Shown piece by piece: positions 49,668 to 59,290 of a DNA stretch of 64,000 nucleotides. A program made the translations under genes and the position numbers. Position 1 is the first letter of the stretch, and each line of letters starts with the position of its first letter. Location of the stretch: contig MNYZ01000002.1 in assembly GCA_001873365.1 (NCBI GenBank), forward strand, positions 1-64,000, read 5' to 3'. Source of the stretch: Oscillatoriales cyanobacterium CG2_30_40_61. GTDB lineage: Bacteria; Cyanobacteriota; Cyanobacteriia; Cyanobacteriales; Microcoleaceae. Below the pieces are notes generated by a model. That model ran no database searches, was not told the origin of the DNA, and saw only the letters and a list, made by a program, of their open reading frames with translations.

Positions 49668-50246
49668 TTGTCTATGAAAAATATTAGATTAGGAAAATAT
49701 CTTAGCTTAAATAATTTTTGTATCTGTACAAATACTTATCAAAAATATTCGGATAAAATTAATCCCTATCCTAATTCAGCAGCATCTATTCAAGCATTAA
49801 AAGACCTAAATTATTATATTATTGATCCGGTTATTGATTATTTTGGTTTAGCTAAATTTAAACTGACCTATGGTTTTTGTTCCCATGAATTAAGAGTTTA
49901 TTTAGACAAAAAAGATCCGATTACCGGACTAAAAAATGGTCGGGTAGCTCCTAAATTGGATCAACATATTGCCCATGAAGTTAAAAAAAATGGAGAATAT
50001 TACTGTAAAAGGTTAGGGGCGGCTTGCGATTTCCTAATTTTAGATTTAGATAGTGATCAATTAGTGGATTGGATTTTAAAACAACAACTTCCTTTTGATT
50101 CTCTATATTTTTATGGGAAAAATCGACCGATTCATATTAGTTATGGCCCCCAACATAAACGAAATATTTGGACATTTAGCACCACGGGAAAACCGACTCA
50201 AAAAGGCATTGAACTTTGGATTAAAACCGCAAAGGAGTTTTTGTAG
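49668..50246 (+). CDS. Hypothetical protein, weakly similar to peptidase M15 fold
   Basis: LTYGFCSHELRVYL...YCKRLGAACDFLILDLDSDQLVDWILKQQLPFDSLYFYGKNRPIHISYG; reminiscent of M15 (GxAxD ... HxS). Confidence 0.5.
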   Translation: MSMKNIRLGKYLSLNNFCICTNTYQKYSDKINPYPNSAASIQALKDLNYYIIDPVIDYFGLAKFKLTYGFCSHELRVYLDKKDPITGLKNGRVAPKLDQHIAHEVKKNGEYYCKRLGAACDFLILDLDSDQLVDWILKQQLPFDSLYFYGKNRPIHISYGPQHKRNIWTFSTTGKPTQKGIELWIKTAKEFL

Positions 50247-50283
50247 ATTTTGTTATTATATGAAATAACTGTTGCCTAAAACT

Positions 50284-50321
50284 CCCCCGTAGAGACGTTG
50301 CAGGCAACGTCTCTACGGGGG
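50284..50321. terminator. Near-perfect 38-bp palindrome / terminator-like hairpin
   Basis: CCCCCGTAGAGACGTTGC-AG-GCAACGTCTCTACGGGGG, 18-bp stem between convergent ORFs. Confidence 0.8.
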
Positions 50322-50365
50322 GAATGTGTAGCAAACTATTAGATGTGCTTAATAGCGCAGTCAAA

Positions 50366-50752
50366 TTAAACCGTTAATTGACACTGGGGACAATTACATC
50401 CTGTAATGGCGGTTTTGCTGTGATCAGTTGTCCAATTTGATGCTAAGGTTAGGGATATTTGATTGAGACTTAAGGCGGGTTTAATCAGGGTTTGAGGAGC
50501 AATTTTAGGGGTTAAAAATGCAATTCTAGCAGGAATAATCGGGGTCACTTGAGCGATTAACCGATGGGTCTGATCAGAGACAAAAATCGGTTGGGTGAGT
50601 GTCAAAACCGAGACAATAAAAACACTCAATGCTAGAAGGAAAATCGGGAATTTTTTGAGCAATTTCATAGCTAAAAAGATCACAATATTGTGTTTTAACC
50701 TGTTACCTATTTGAGTGAATCGGATCAGGATGATATCTTTATTATAGAACAA
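50366..50752 (-). CDS. Hypothetical protein with N-terminal hydrophobic segment
   Basis: ORF with hydrophobic stretch IFLLALSVFIVSVLTLTQPIF and C-terminal CNCPQC; actual start may be MKLLKK. Confidence 0.5.
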   Translation of the reverse strand: MFYNKDIILIRFTQIGNRLKHNIVIFLAMKLLKKFPIFLLALSVFIVSVLTLTQPIFVSDQTHRLIAQVTPIIPARIAFLTPKIAPQTLIKPALSLNQISLTLASNWTTDHSKTAITGCNCPQCQLTV

Positions 50753-50827
50753 GTCTCAATATCCCATCCTCAAATTGAAAATTTAGCTTAAACTGGGTTA
50801 CATCAACTGATCCTAAATTAATCGATC

Positions 50828-51334
50828 ATGAAATCAACTATATCCCGTTTAATCGTCTTCATGCTTGCCATCGGTGAAGTGTTTACAAGTTTATCGGCGA
50901 TCGCCTTAGCAGGTGGCCCCCCTCCTGGGAAACCCTCACGACCCCAAGCCGCCCCTGCAACTACCCAACCTCAGCCGACCACTAGCTCAGAAAAAGATGA
51001 TCTTCCCCCTCGATTTCCCTTACCCAGTGCCAAGGTCGCTGCTGTTAATGGAGTTGTCACGATCAAGTTAATTAATAATACAAATACAGTCATTCAATAT
51101 CAACTAATTGGAGGCACTCGTCAAGAATTATTAGCTCAAAATTCAACGATTCAAGTCCAAGGTTCCCTGCCAATTACTCTCACCTATCAACGCCAAGATG
51201 GGGGTTCTTTATTAGTTAGACCTAAGCCAACTGCCGCCGGAGTTTTAGAAGTAGAATTTGAGGTGACAAACAATTTTAGTCTGGATACCCGATCTATGAA
51301 TATTAACCCAGGAGGATCGGTGTTTTTAAATTAA
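50828..51334 (+). CDS. Secreted hypothetical protein
   Basis: Signal peptide, Pro/Gln-rich linker, beta-rich C-terminal domain (AAVNGVVTIKLINNTNTVIQYQLIGGTRQELL). Confidence 0.6.
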   Translation: MKSTISRLIVFMLAIGEVFTSLSAIALAGGPPPGKPSRPQAAPATTQPQPTTSSEKDDLPPRFPLPSAKVAAVNGVVTIKLINNTNTVIQYQLIGGTRQELLAQNSTIQVQGSLPITLTYQRQDGGSLLVRPKPTAAGVLEVEFEVTNNFSLDTRSMNINPGGSVFLN

Positions 51335-51351
51335 TTTTAATTCTTCAAAAT

Positions 51352-52020
51352 TTAAGACTTTAAAATTTGTTGATCGACATCGGGATCGAGGGCGGAAACT
51401 AAGCCATTTTCATTGAAATAAATTTGACGAATATCAGCAGGTAAATTCTCATCTAACGTGCGATAAGCTGCTTTTAATAGTTCTTTAACTTCGTTTGGAG
51501 AAACTGACTCTCCTTCGGCTTGTAAATAGGCAGAAATTCGAGTTTCACTCCAATGAAAGGTTTGATCCATAAGTAGAATTAACCTTAATAAAGGTTCCAT
51601 TCGATCTAATACTAATCCCACATAACACCACAAAGGAGGAGGCGCTGCTGATAAAGAATATTGAATCGATTCTACTGGGGGTAATTCCGCTTGATTAATA
51701 CAAACGGCAGTAACATTAATTAACCAATTTTGTAGCGTAGTTCCCCCATCTGTATTTTCTTGTTCCCTTAAATTTAACGGCCGCATTTCATAAAAAATAT
51801 GTCGCCAGGTTTGAGAGAATAAATAATCCGCTTGTACAGGCGATCGCACGGAATGACGAATTAAAGTATAGACAATTAAACCGTAACGGCAGAAAATAGC
51901 AACAAAGTATTTCCCCTGATCAGGATAATTCTGAAACAGAGTTAACAATTCCTGGTCTTTATGATGAAATAGGGACTTGACCAGTGGATGGCTTGATTCG
52001 GGTATCTGAAGCGTTTGCAC
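51352..52020 (-). CDS. Sigma-70-like protein (divergent region 2/4)
   Basis: YGLIVYTLIRHSVRSPVQADYLFSQTWRHIFYEM and LLRLILLMDQTFHWSETRISAYLQAEGESVSPNEVKELLKAAYRTLDENLPADIRQIY resemble sigma regions 2 and 4. Confidence 0.55.
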   Translation of the reverse strand: MQTLQIPESSHPLVKSLFHHKDQELLTLFQNYPDQGKYFVAIFCRYGLIVYTLIRHSVRSPVQADYLFSQTWRHIFYEMRPLNLREQENTDGGTTLQNWLINVTAVCINQAELPPVESIQYSLSAAPPPLWCYVGLVLDRMEPLLRLILLMDQTFHWSETRISAYLQAEGESVSPNEVKELLKAAYRTLDENLPADIRQIYFNENGLVSALDPDVDQQILKS

Positions 52021-52162
52021 GGTAACTTACAGCAAATTTTAGCTGGATAGTGTTTTCCGGTTGCATCATAACTGATCTTGGATCTAAAATCAACTTTTGA
52101 ACCTTTATTCGTTATTTGTTGAGATCCCAACCCATTTAATTCAATATTATTGATTTTAATTT

Positions 52163-53047
52163 ATGGATTTTTTACCCAAAAAACAGTCCCATTCTACCCT
52201 AGAAACTCGCCAGACCAGAAACCTATTAATCCTCTTACTTCCTGCTACCATTTGGTTACTGATTTTTTTTGTTATTCCCCTGATTATTGTCTTAGTTTAT
52301 AGTTTTTTAGAACGGGGAACCTATGGGGGAGTAAATTGGGAATTTACCCTAAAAAATTATCAACGATTAGCTAATGATTTATACGGTAATATTATTTGGA
52401 GATCCCTGGGTCTAGCCTCATTAACTACCTTAATTTGTTTAATCATTGGTTATCCTATCGCCTTTTTGATTGCCATTTCTTCCAGCCGTTGGCGAAACCT
52501 GTTATTGTTTTTAGTAATTATTCCTTTCTGGACAAATTTTCTGGTTAGAACCTATGCTTGGATGGTTATTCTTCGTTCTGAAGGAGTGATTAATACCCTT
52601 TTACAAAGTTTGAATTTAATTCAAGATCCCCTAAATTTACTCTTGACTCCCTTTGCGGTTATTGTAGGTTTAATTTATGGTTATTTACCCTTTATGATTC
52701 TACCATTATATGCTAACATTGAGCGATTAAATTTTTCATTAGTTGAAGCGGCTCAAGATCTGGGTGCAAACCATATTAAAACATTTTTTAGAATTATTTT
52801 ACCCCTAACTTTACCCGGAATTATTGCCGGATCTATCCTGGTTTTTATTCCCGCTTTAGGCGCATTTATTACCCCGGATATTCTCGGAGGAGCAAAAACA
52901 GTCATGGTGGGAAATTTAATCCAAAATCAATTTTTACAAGCCCGGGATTGGCCATTTGGCTCCGCTTTGTCCATGGGATTAATGATATTAGTCTTAATTC
53001 CTGTTATGATTTATTTTAGAAGTTCTAATACAGATAATTTAGATTAA
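52163..53047 (+). CDS. potB: Polyamine ABC transporter permease PotB
   Basis: FVIPLIIVLVYSFLERGTYGGVNWEFTLKNYQRL; permease EAA-like loop EAAQDLGANHIKTFFRIILPLTLPGIIAG. Confidence 0.92.
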   Translation: MDFLPKKQSHSTLETRQTRNLLILLLPATIWLLIFFVIPLIIVLVYSFLERGTYGGVNWEFTLKNYQRLANDLYGNIIWRSLGLASLTTLICLIIGYPIAFLIAISSSRWRNLLLFLVIIPFWTNFLVRTYAWMVILRSEGVINTLLQSLNLIQDPLNLLLTPFAVIVGLIYGYLPFMILPLYANIERLNFSLVEAAQDLGANHIKTFFRIILPLTLPGIIAGSILVFIPALGAFITPDILGGAKTVMVGNLIQNQFLQARDWPFGSALSMGLMILVLIPVMIYFRSSNTDNLD

Positions 53048-53051
53048 AATT

Positions 53052-53921
53052 ATGAATACTCAAACCCTAGATAATTTTATTCATACCTGGGGAAAAACCG
53101 GATTAAAAATACAGGCTACCCTAGTTTTTGCCTTTCTTTACTTACCGATTTTAATTTTAATTATTTATTCCTTTAATGACTCCCGGTTTAATTCAAATTG
53201 GACAGGATTTACATTAAAATGGTATCAAAAGTTATTCAGTGGTTTAACTGAAAATACGGCAGATATTTCTACCCAAAGTCTCTGGAATTCCTTACAAAAT
53301 AGCTTAATTATTGCGATCACTTCTACCTTAATAGCCTCTATTTTAGGAACAATGGTAGCCCTAGCCTTAGAGCGATTTCGGTTTCCTGGTTCCAAATTAT
53401 TAGAAGCGTTATTATTATTACCAATTATTATTCCCGAAATTACATTAGGCGTTTCCCTATTAGTCTTTTTTACCTTAGTTTTTAGAATTTTAGAAAATCT
53501 CACCGGAATTCGCTTGACTTTAGGCTTACCTTCAGTAATTATTAGTCATGCTACCTTTAGTATTGCCTTTATTACTATTACGGTAAGAGCGCGTTTATCC
53601 GACTTAGATCCCGCCTTAGAAGAAGCAGCATTAGATTTAGGAGCGAATGAATGGAAAACCTTTTGGCGCATTACCTTTCCTTTGATTTTTCCCGCTATTT
53701 TAAGTGGTGCATTATTAGCATTTACCATCTCCTTAGATGATTTTGTTGTCACCTTTTTTACCACCGGAGTCGGTGCAACTACCTTACCTTTATTTGTATA
53801 TGGAATGATTAAATTATCCGTCAGTCCAGTAATTAATGCCATTTCAACTTTAATGTTACTCGCTTCTCTTTTCTTGGTAATATCATCTTTGAAATTACCA
53901 GATGGAGTGAAGGTAAAATAG
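53052..53921 (+). CDS. potC: Polyamine ABC transporter permease PotC
   Basis: LPILILIIYSFNDSRFNSNWTGFTLKWYQKLF; EEAALDLGANEWKTFWRITFPLIFPAILSGALLAFTISLDDFVVTFF. Confidence 0.93.
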   Translation: MNTQTLDNFIHTWGKTGLKIQATLVFAFLYLPILILIIYSFNDSRFNSNWTGFTLKWYQKLFSGLTENTADISTQSLWNSLQNSLIIAITSTLIASILGTMVALALERFRFPGSKLLEALLLLPIIIPEITLGVSLLVFFTLVFRILENLTGIRLTLGLPSVIISHATFSIAFITITVRARLSDLDPALEEAALDLGANEWKTFWRITFPLIFPAILSGALLAFTISLDDFVVTFFTTGVGATTLPLFVYGMIKLSVSPVINAISTLMLLASLFLVISSLKLPDGVKVK

Positions 53922-54019
53922 TAAGCGAGGATACTCCTACTGCTTGTATTTACAAGGGATTAAGTTTAAAATTAATTAGTCCATAACTCACCTTAGACAT
54001 TAATCTTTATTTTTCAAAC

Positions 54020-55102
54020 ATGAAACGAATTCTAACCTTAATTCTACTATTTTGTTTAGGTGTATTTTTACCCTTTGGCTGCACAGCTAATCAGTCTAAC
54101 ATCTCCCCGACCACACCTACAGCAAATGTCCTGAATATTTATAACTGGTCAACCTATATTGACCCAGAAGTTCTCAAAGATTTTGAACAAAAATATCAAG
54201 TTAAAGTTAATTATGATACCTACGATAGTGCCGAAAGTCTTTATGCTAAATTAAAAGCCGGAAACCCAGGTTATGACGTGGCATTTCCCCCGGATTATAT
54301 GGTTAAAATAATGGTAAAAGAGCAAATGTTAGAGGAATTAGATCCGGCTAATATTGCTAATATCAAAAACATTGAACCTAAATTTCTAAATCCTCCCTAT
54401 GACCCAGGAAATAAATATAGTATTCCCTATCAATGGATCACATTAGGAATTGGCTATAATCTCAAAAAAACCGGAGAAGAAATCAATAGTTGGTCAGCCT
54501 TAATTGATCCTAAATATCAAGGTAAAGTTGGTTTATTAGATGATATGCGCCATACCATGGGGGCGGTTTTAATGTATTTAGGCTATAGTCCTAATACAAA
54601 AAACCCTGAAGAAATCAAACAAGCCCGAGATTTCTTGATTAAAAATAAAGATAATATTGCCGCTTTTGCTCCCGATACCGGTCAACAATTATTAAATCAA
54701 GGAGAAGTGAGTTTAACCATGGAATATAGTGGCGATATTTTTCAAGTTATGGCAGAAAATCCTGATTTACGATATGTTATTCCCAAGGAGGGAAGTATTA
54801 TTGGTATGGATAATATGGTAATTCCCAAAGGCGCGCCTAATAAAAAACTCGCCGAAACCTTTATTAACTTTATTTTGGAACCGGAAAATAGTGCAAAAAT
54901 CTCTAATTTTATTGATTATGCTTCCCCCAATAAAGTTGCGATTGATCAGAAATTAATTGACGCTAAAAACTTGAAAAATCCGGGTATTTATCCGCCTCCA
55001 TCAGTTTTTGACAAACTCCAATATCTCCAAGATGTAGGAGAAGCTACCCAATTATATGATCAAGTTTGGACAGAAGTTAAAGCGGGTGTGGGGAATGGGT
55101 AA
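54020..55102 (+). CDS. potD: Polyamine-binding lipoprotein PotD
   Basis: Lipobox FLPFGC; VLNIYNWSTYIDPEVLKDFEQKYQVKVNYDTYDSAESLYAKLKAGNPGYDVAFPPDYMV. Confidence 0.93.
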   Translation: MKRILTLILLFCLGVFLPFGCTANQSNISPTTPTANVLNIYNWSTYIDPEVLKDFEQKYQVKVNYDTYDSAESLYAKLKAGNPGYDVAFPPDYMVKIMVKEQMLEELDPANIANIKNIEPKFLNPPYDPGNKYSIPYQWITLGIGYNLKKTGEEINSWSALIDPKYQGKVGLLDDMRHTMGAVLMYLGYSPNTKNPEEIKQARDFLIKNKDNIAAFAPDTGQQLLNQGEVSLTMEYSGDIFQVMAENPDLRYVIPKEGSIIGMDNMVIPKGAPNKKLAETFINFILEPENSAKISNFIDYASPNKVAIDQKLIDAKNLKNPGIYPPPSVFDKLQYLQDVGEATQLYDQVWTEVKAGVGNG

Positions 55103-55135
55103 TGGGTAATGGATAATGAATGGGTAATGGGTAAC
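55093..55135. repeat. STRR heptamer (aatgggt)n
   Basis: aatgggtaatgggtaatggataatgaatgggtaatgggtaac spanning the potD stop and the annotated potA start. Confidence 0.85.
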
Positions 55136-56251
55136 ATGAATGCTGCTGTTGAATTATTGAACGTTTCTAAATTATTTAAAGGATTAAATAGCAAAGATTT
55201 TTTGGCTGTTAATCAATTGAATTTGCAAATCAAAACCGGGGAATTTTTCTCCTTATTAGGGCCCTCTGGCTGTGGAAAAACCACGACATTAAGAATGATT
55301 GCTGGATTTGAATATCCAACTTCGGGGGAAATTTTAATTCATCAACAAGCGATGAAAAATTATCCTCCCTTTCATCGTCCTGTTAATACTGTCTTTCAAA
55401 ATTATGCCCTATTTCCCCATTTAACTATTGCGGAAAATGTTGCTTTTGGACTAGAAATGGAAAATTTGCCCCGTCCCCAAATTAAAAATAGAGTTTTAGA
55501 AGCATTATCCTTAGTTAAATTAACCGATTTTCAAACTCGTTATCCCCGTCAACTGTCCGGTGGACAACAGCAACGGGTGGCTTTAGCTAGAGCATTAGTT
55601 AAACAACCAAAAGTGTTATTATTTGATGAACCTTTGGGGGCTTTAGATTTAAAACTGCGAAAAGAAATGCAGTTAGAACTAAAAAAAATGCAGAAACAAT
55701 TAGGGATTACTTTTGTTTATGTTACCCATGATCAAGAAGAAGCTTTAACCCTATCTGATCGGATTGGAATTATGAATCATGGAGAATTATTACAAGTAGG
55801 AACCCCCATCGAAATTTATGAATATCCCCAGACTAAATTCGTCGCTGATTTTATTGGAGAAACTAACTTTTTAACCGCAAAAGTAACCCGGGTTCAAGGA
55901 CAAAAAATTACTGCTTTAATTGATGAAAAACTGCCGATTAATCTAACAGTATTTCAACCTATTATACCAGGAAAAATAATCAATTTAGTCATCCGTCCAG
56001 AGAAAGTAACACTCTATCCTAAGACCCATGAAAATCTAGGAAATTATCAAAATGTACAAACCTGGGAAGGAACAATTGAAGAATCTGTTTATCTAGGAAC
56101 AGATACCCGTTATGGAGTACGTTTAACAAATAATATTCTGATCATGATTCGCCTACAAAATTGGCATCAAGATGAGTTACAACAATTTAAAATTGGCGAT
56201 CACGTTAACGTCGTTATTTCACCTAATAGTATTCGGATAATTGACAATTAA
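55109..56251 (+). CDS. potA: Polyamine ABC transporter ATP-binding protein PotA (true start may be ATG 55136)
   Basis: LLGPSGCGKTTTLRMIAGFE, LSGGQQQRVALARALVKQPKVLLFDEPLGALD, C-terminal TOBE-like domain. Confidence 0.95.
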   Translation: MDNEWVMGNMNAAVELLNVSKLFKGLNSKDFLAVNQLNLQIKTGEFFSLLGPSGCGKTTTLRMIAGFEYPTSGEILIHQQAMKNYPPFHRPVNTVFQNYALFPHLTIAENVAFGLEMENLPRPQIKNRVLEALSLVKLTDFQTRYPRQLSGGQQQRVALARALVKQPKVLLFDEPLGALDLKLRKEMQLELKKMQKQLGITFVYVTHDQEEALTLSDRIGIMNHGELLQVGTPIEIYEYPQTKFVADFIGETNFLTAKVTRVQGQKITALIDEKLPINLTVFQPIIPGKIINLVIRPEKVTLYPKTHENLGNYQNVQTWEGTIEESVYLGTDTRYGVRLTNNILIMIRLQNWHQDELQQFKIGDHVNVVISPNSIRIIDN

Positions 56252-56303
56252 AAACTTGATTATTATACATTTTAGTCTGAAAAAATATTTCAAAATAAAA
56301 AAA

Positions 56304-56321
56304 CGCCCATTCTAATGGGCG
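56304..56321. terminator. Terminator-like hairpin with T-tract on the minus strand
   Basis: CGCCCATT-CT-AATGGGCG preceded by aaaaaaa, so a U-tract would follow on minus-strand RNA. Confidence 0.55.
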
Positions 56322-56446
56322 CTGAACTTGGGTGCAATACTATCAATATTCTAGTACAATATTGTAGTGAATTAGAACCATATCGGACAATAGTTTTTAA
56401 TAAAAATTAACAATAGTATTTTCTAAAATTCTTAATTGTTACTATT

Positions 56447-56875
56447 ATGACTCCAACATTAATCGGACGGTGGCAAACTCGCCTATTCCTATTTGCAACT
56501 ATTGGTATTTTAGTAACCTTAGTATTTTTAGGGTTAAAAATTAGTGATCAACCGCGATCAATTTACTTTTGGGTTTTAGGATATATTAGCTGTTTTGGCT
56601 TAATTTGGGACATTCTCTATATAAAAATCCAACAACTTCGCTGGGATCGAGATTGGCCCGGTGCTTTTCAACTATTAGCCGGAATTTGGGAAGCCTTATT
56701 TCTATTAATTCTGATCAAAACAATCGGTTTACCCGGTCTTTCTGCTTCAGAATTTAATTTAGGACTCTTTATTTTCCACTATAGTTGTGTTTGGATTGCT
56801 ATTTTTATTGCTTCCCAAAGTCTGATCAGAATTTTATTTCCCTACTGGCGTTTTCGAGGAGGACAATTATTTTAG
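56447..56875 (+). CDS. Small multi-pass membrane protein of unknown function
   Basis: 142 aa with about four hydrophobic segments. Confidence 0.7.
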   Translation: MTPTLIGRWQTRLFLFATIGILVTLVFLGLKISDQPRSIYFWVLGYISCFGLIWDILYIKIQQLRWDRDWPGAFQLLAGIWEALFLLILIKTIGLPGLSASEFNLGLFIFHYSCVWIAIFIASQSLIRILFPYWRFRGGQLF

Positions 56876-56919
56876 GTTGAGGGTGTCTAAGAGCTTTAAT
56901 ATCTTAAAACACCAGTCAC

Positions 56920-59220
56920 TCAACTATCAACTATCTCAATTTCCTTTAAAATTTTCAGGGGAGGAATATTAATGGGAATCATTTCTCGCCTAGCTTGGTT
57001 TAAATCATGGAAACTCCCACATAATAATAAGCGATCGCCCACTTCTAAATCCAAACCTCGACTCGGCCAGCGATAAAATTTATCCTCTCGACGTAGGGCT
57101 TGAACTTGTACCCGAAACCGATTAGCTAAATCTAATTTAGATAAAGATTTACCAATTACCGGACTATTTTCAGGAATATTTAACCATTGACAAGAAATAC
57201 TTTCGGTTGGAATTGTGACTTCTCCTTTCGCCAATTGATCTAAAGTTTCTAAAGCTGTGGCTTCCCCTACAACCAATAACTTATCATCTTTTTCTAAACG
57301 AACTTGACCATCGGGATAATCAATTTCTTCCCCAGTCAAACGTCGAATAGCCATCACACTAATTCCCGTCATCGGACGGATATTACTTTCTTCTAACGTC
57401 ATTCCTATTAAGGGGGAAATCCCAGGTAAAGTATACCATTTACTATTCATTTCTTGGGTAGCTTGCTGTAAATCCCGCGCCACTTCTTGAGCCGATTGTT
57501 TCGGGCGAAAATCCGAATACTGACCTTGACGAATTTTCTGCATTTCCTGTTGAATTTTATCTCCTCCTAACCCCATTTTTGTTAAGACATGAGTGGATAA
57601 TTCTAAACTGGCTTCAAATTCTGGTTGTACTACTTCTTTCGCCCCTAATTGATAGAGTAACTCAATATCCTTATCCCGATCTGCGATTACAATTACATCC
57701 AAATTTGGCGAAAATTCTAAGGATCTTCTTAAACATAATCGGGTACTCATGGGGTCAGGAAGGGCGATCGCCATGGATGCAGCCCGATCCACTCCAGCAG
57801 CTTCTAAAACGTGCAAACTAGCTGCATTTCCATATAAATAAGGAATCTGATTATTTCTTAATTCCTGTACGGTTTTTTCCGATTGATCTATGACAATAAC
57901 CGGATAATTATGAATTTGTAAAAGTTTAACTAAATTGCGACCAACCCGACCATATCCACAAACAATAATATGATTTTGTTGCGGTAAATCTTCAGAAATA
58001 TTCGTGATTTTTTGACTATGTTCTAAAAGGTTAGATAAATCCCATTTTTCCTCAATCCAATCTAATAATTTGGGGGCAAATTGTAAAATAAACGGGGTAA
58101 TCATTAAGGTTAAAGCCGTTGTTCCCACAATTAATAAATAAACCCGTCGAGAAACTAACCCTAATCCCTGTCCAGCACTGGCTAAAACAAAAGAAAATTC
58201 TCCAATTTGAGCTAATCCTAATCCGGTAATAATTGAGGTTCGCCAGGAATAGCCAAATAATTTAACAATCGGAATAATAATTAAGGTTTTTCCGGCGACA
58301 ATTAGCAACATTAACCCGATAATTAGTTCTAAATGTTCCCAAAGAAAAACCGGATCAATTAACATCCCTACCGCCACAAAAAATAAAGCAGCAAAAATAT
58401 CGCGGATCGGTTCAACATAGGTTAAGGTTTGATCGGCATATTCCACCTCGGAAATCATTAACCCGGCGACAAAAGCCCCCATTTCAATCGAAAAACCCAA
58501 ATGTTCTGTTAACAGGGCAATTCCTAAACATAGGGCAACAACCCCTAATAAAAATAGTTCTTTACTTTCGGTTTTTGCTAAAAATTGTAATAATTTAGGA
58601 ATCACCCAAATTCCCGCAATAATTGCCCCTAAAGCGAATAATCCAATTAATAAAAGTGATCGCCCCACCGCTTCAAAAATCACCCCGCCCTGGGGTTGAT
58701 TTAAAGCGGGTAATACGGCTAACATTAACCCCAAAGCTAAATCCTGTACCACTAAAATCCCTAACATTACCTGTCCTTGAGGACTCGCCATTTCATTGCG
58801 TTCCATCAAACATTTCAGGACAACGGCCGTTGAAGATAGGGATAAAATTGCTCCTAAAAATATGCCTTGAATTGGGGAAGTATCCCAACCTAAAATCCCC
58901 ATAGTTAGGGCGGTAATTAATATGGTAAAGATAATTTGTAACCCGCCACCTCCTAAACTAATCCCTTGGACTTTTTTTAACTCTGCAAAAGAGAATTCTA
59001 CCCCCAAAGCAAATAGCAGAAATGCCACTCCAAATTGAGCTAGGGTTTCAACTTGAATTAACTCTTTAATTACCCCTAATCCACCGGGGCCAACAATCAT
59101 CCCCCCAATCAAATATCCTAAAATCGCTGGTTGTCGCAGTAAGGAGGCTAAAAGTCCGCCAACCGTTGCAGCGGCAAGGACAAGGACTAAATCTACAATT
59201 AAACGAAAGTCTTCTGGCAC
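56920..59220 (-). CDS. CPA2 cation:proton antiporter (KefB-like) with TrkA-N and TrkA-C domains
   Basis: LRQPAILGYLIGGMIVGPGGLGVI..., ITGLGLAQIGEFSFVLASAGQGLGLV, IIVCGYGRVGRNLVKLLQIHNYPVIVIDQ, two C-terminal TrkA-C-like units. Confidence 0.94.
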   Translation of the reverse strand: MPEDFRLIVDLVLVLAAATVGGLLASLLRQPAILGYLIGGMIVGPGGLGVIKELIQVETLAQFGVAFLLFALGVEFSFAELKKVQGISLGGGGLQIIFTILITALTMGILGWDTSPIQGIFLGAILSLSSTAVVLKCLMERNEMASPQGQVMLGILVVQDLALGLMLAVLPALNQPQGGVIFEAVGRSLLLIGLFALGAIIAGIWVIPKLLQFLAKTESKELFLLGVVALCLGIALLTEHLGFSIEMGAFVAGLMISEVEYADQTLTYVEPIRDIFAALFFVAVGMLIDPVFLWEHLELIIGLMLLIVAGKTLIIIPIVKLFGYSWRTSIITGLGLAQIGEFSFVLASAGQGLGLVSRRVYLLIVGTTALTLMITPFILQFAPKLLDWIEEKWDLSNLLEHSQKITNISEDLPQQNHIIVCGYGRVGRNLVKLLQIHNYPVIVIDQSEKTVQELRNNQIPYLYGNAASLHVLEAAGVDRAASMAIALPDPMSTRLCLRRSLEFSPNLDVIVIADRDKDIELLYQLGAKEVVQPEFEASLELSTHVLTKMGLGGDKIQQEMQKIRQGQYSDFRPKQSAQEVARDLQQATQEMNSKWYTLPGISPLIGMTLEESNIRPMTGISVMAIRRLTGEEIDYPDGQVRLEKDDKLLVVGEATALETLDQLAKGEVTIPTESISCQWLNIPENSPVIGKSLSKLDLANRFRVQVQALRREDKFYRWPSRGLDLEVGDRLLLCGSFHDLNQARREMIPINIPPLKILKEIEIVDS

Positions 59221-59290
59221 AGTTAATTTTAGGCTAAATAACTCAATGTAAAATTATATTACTAATTCTTAAGATATAGGACTTACGCAA

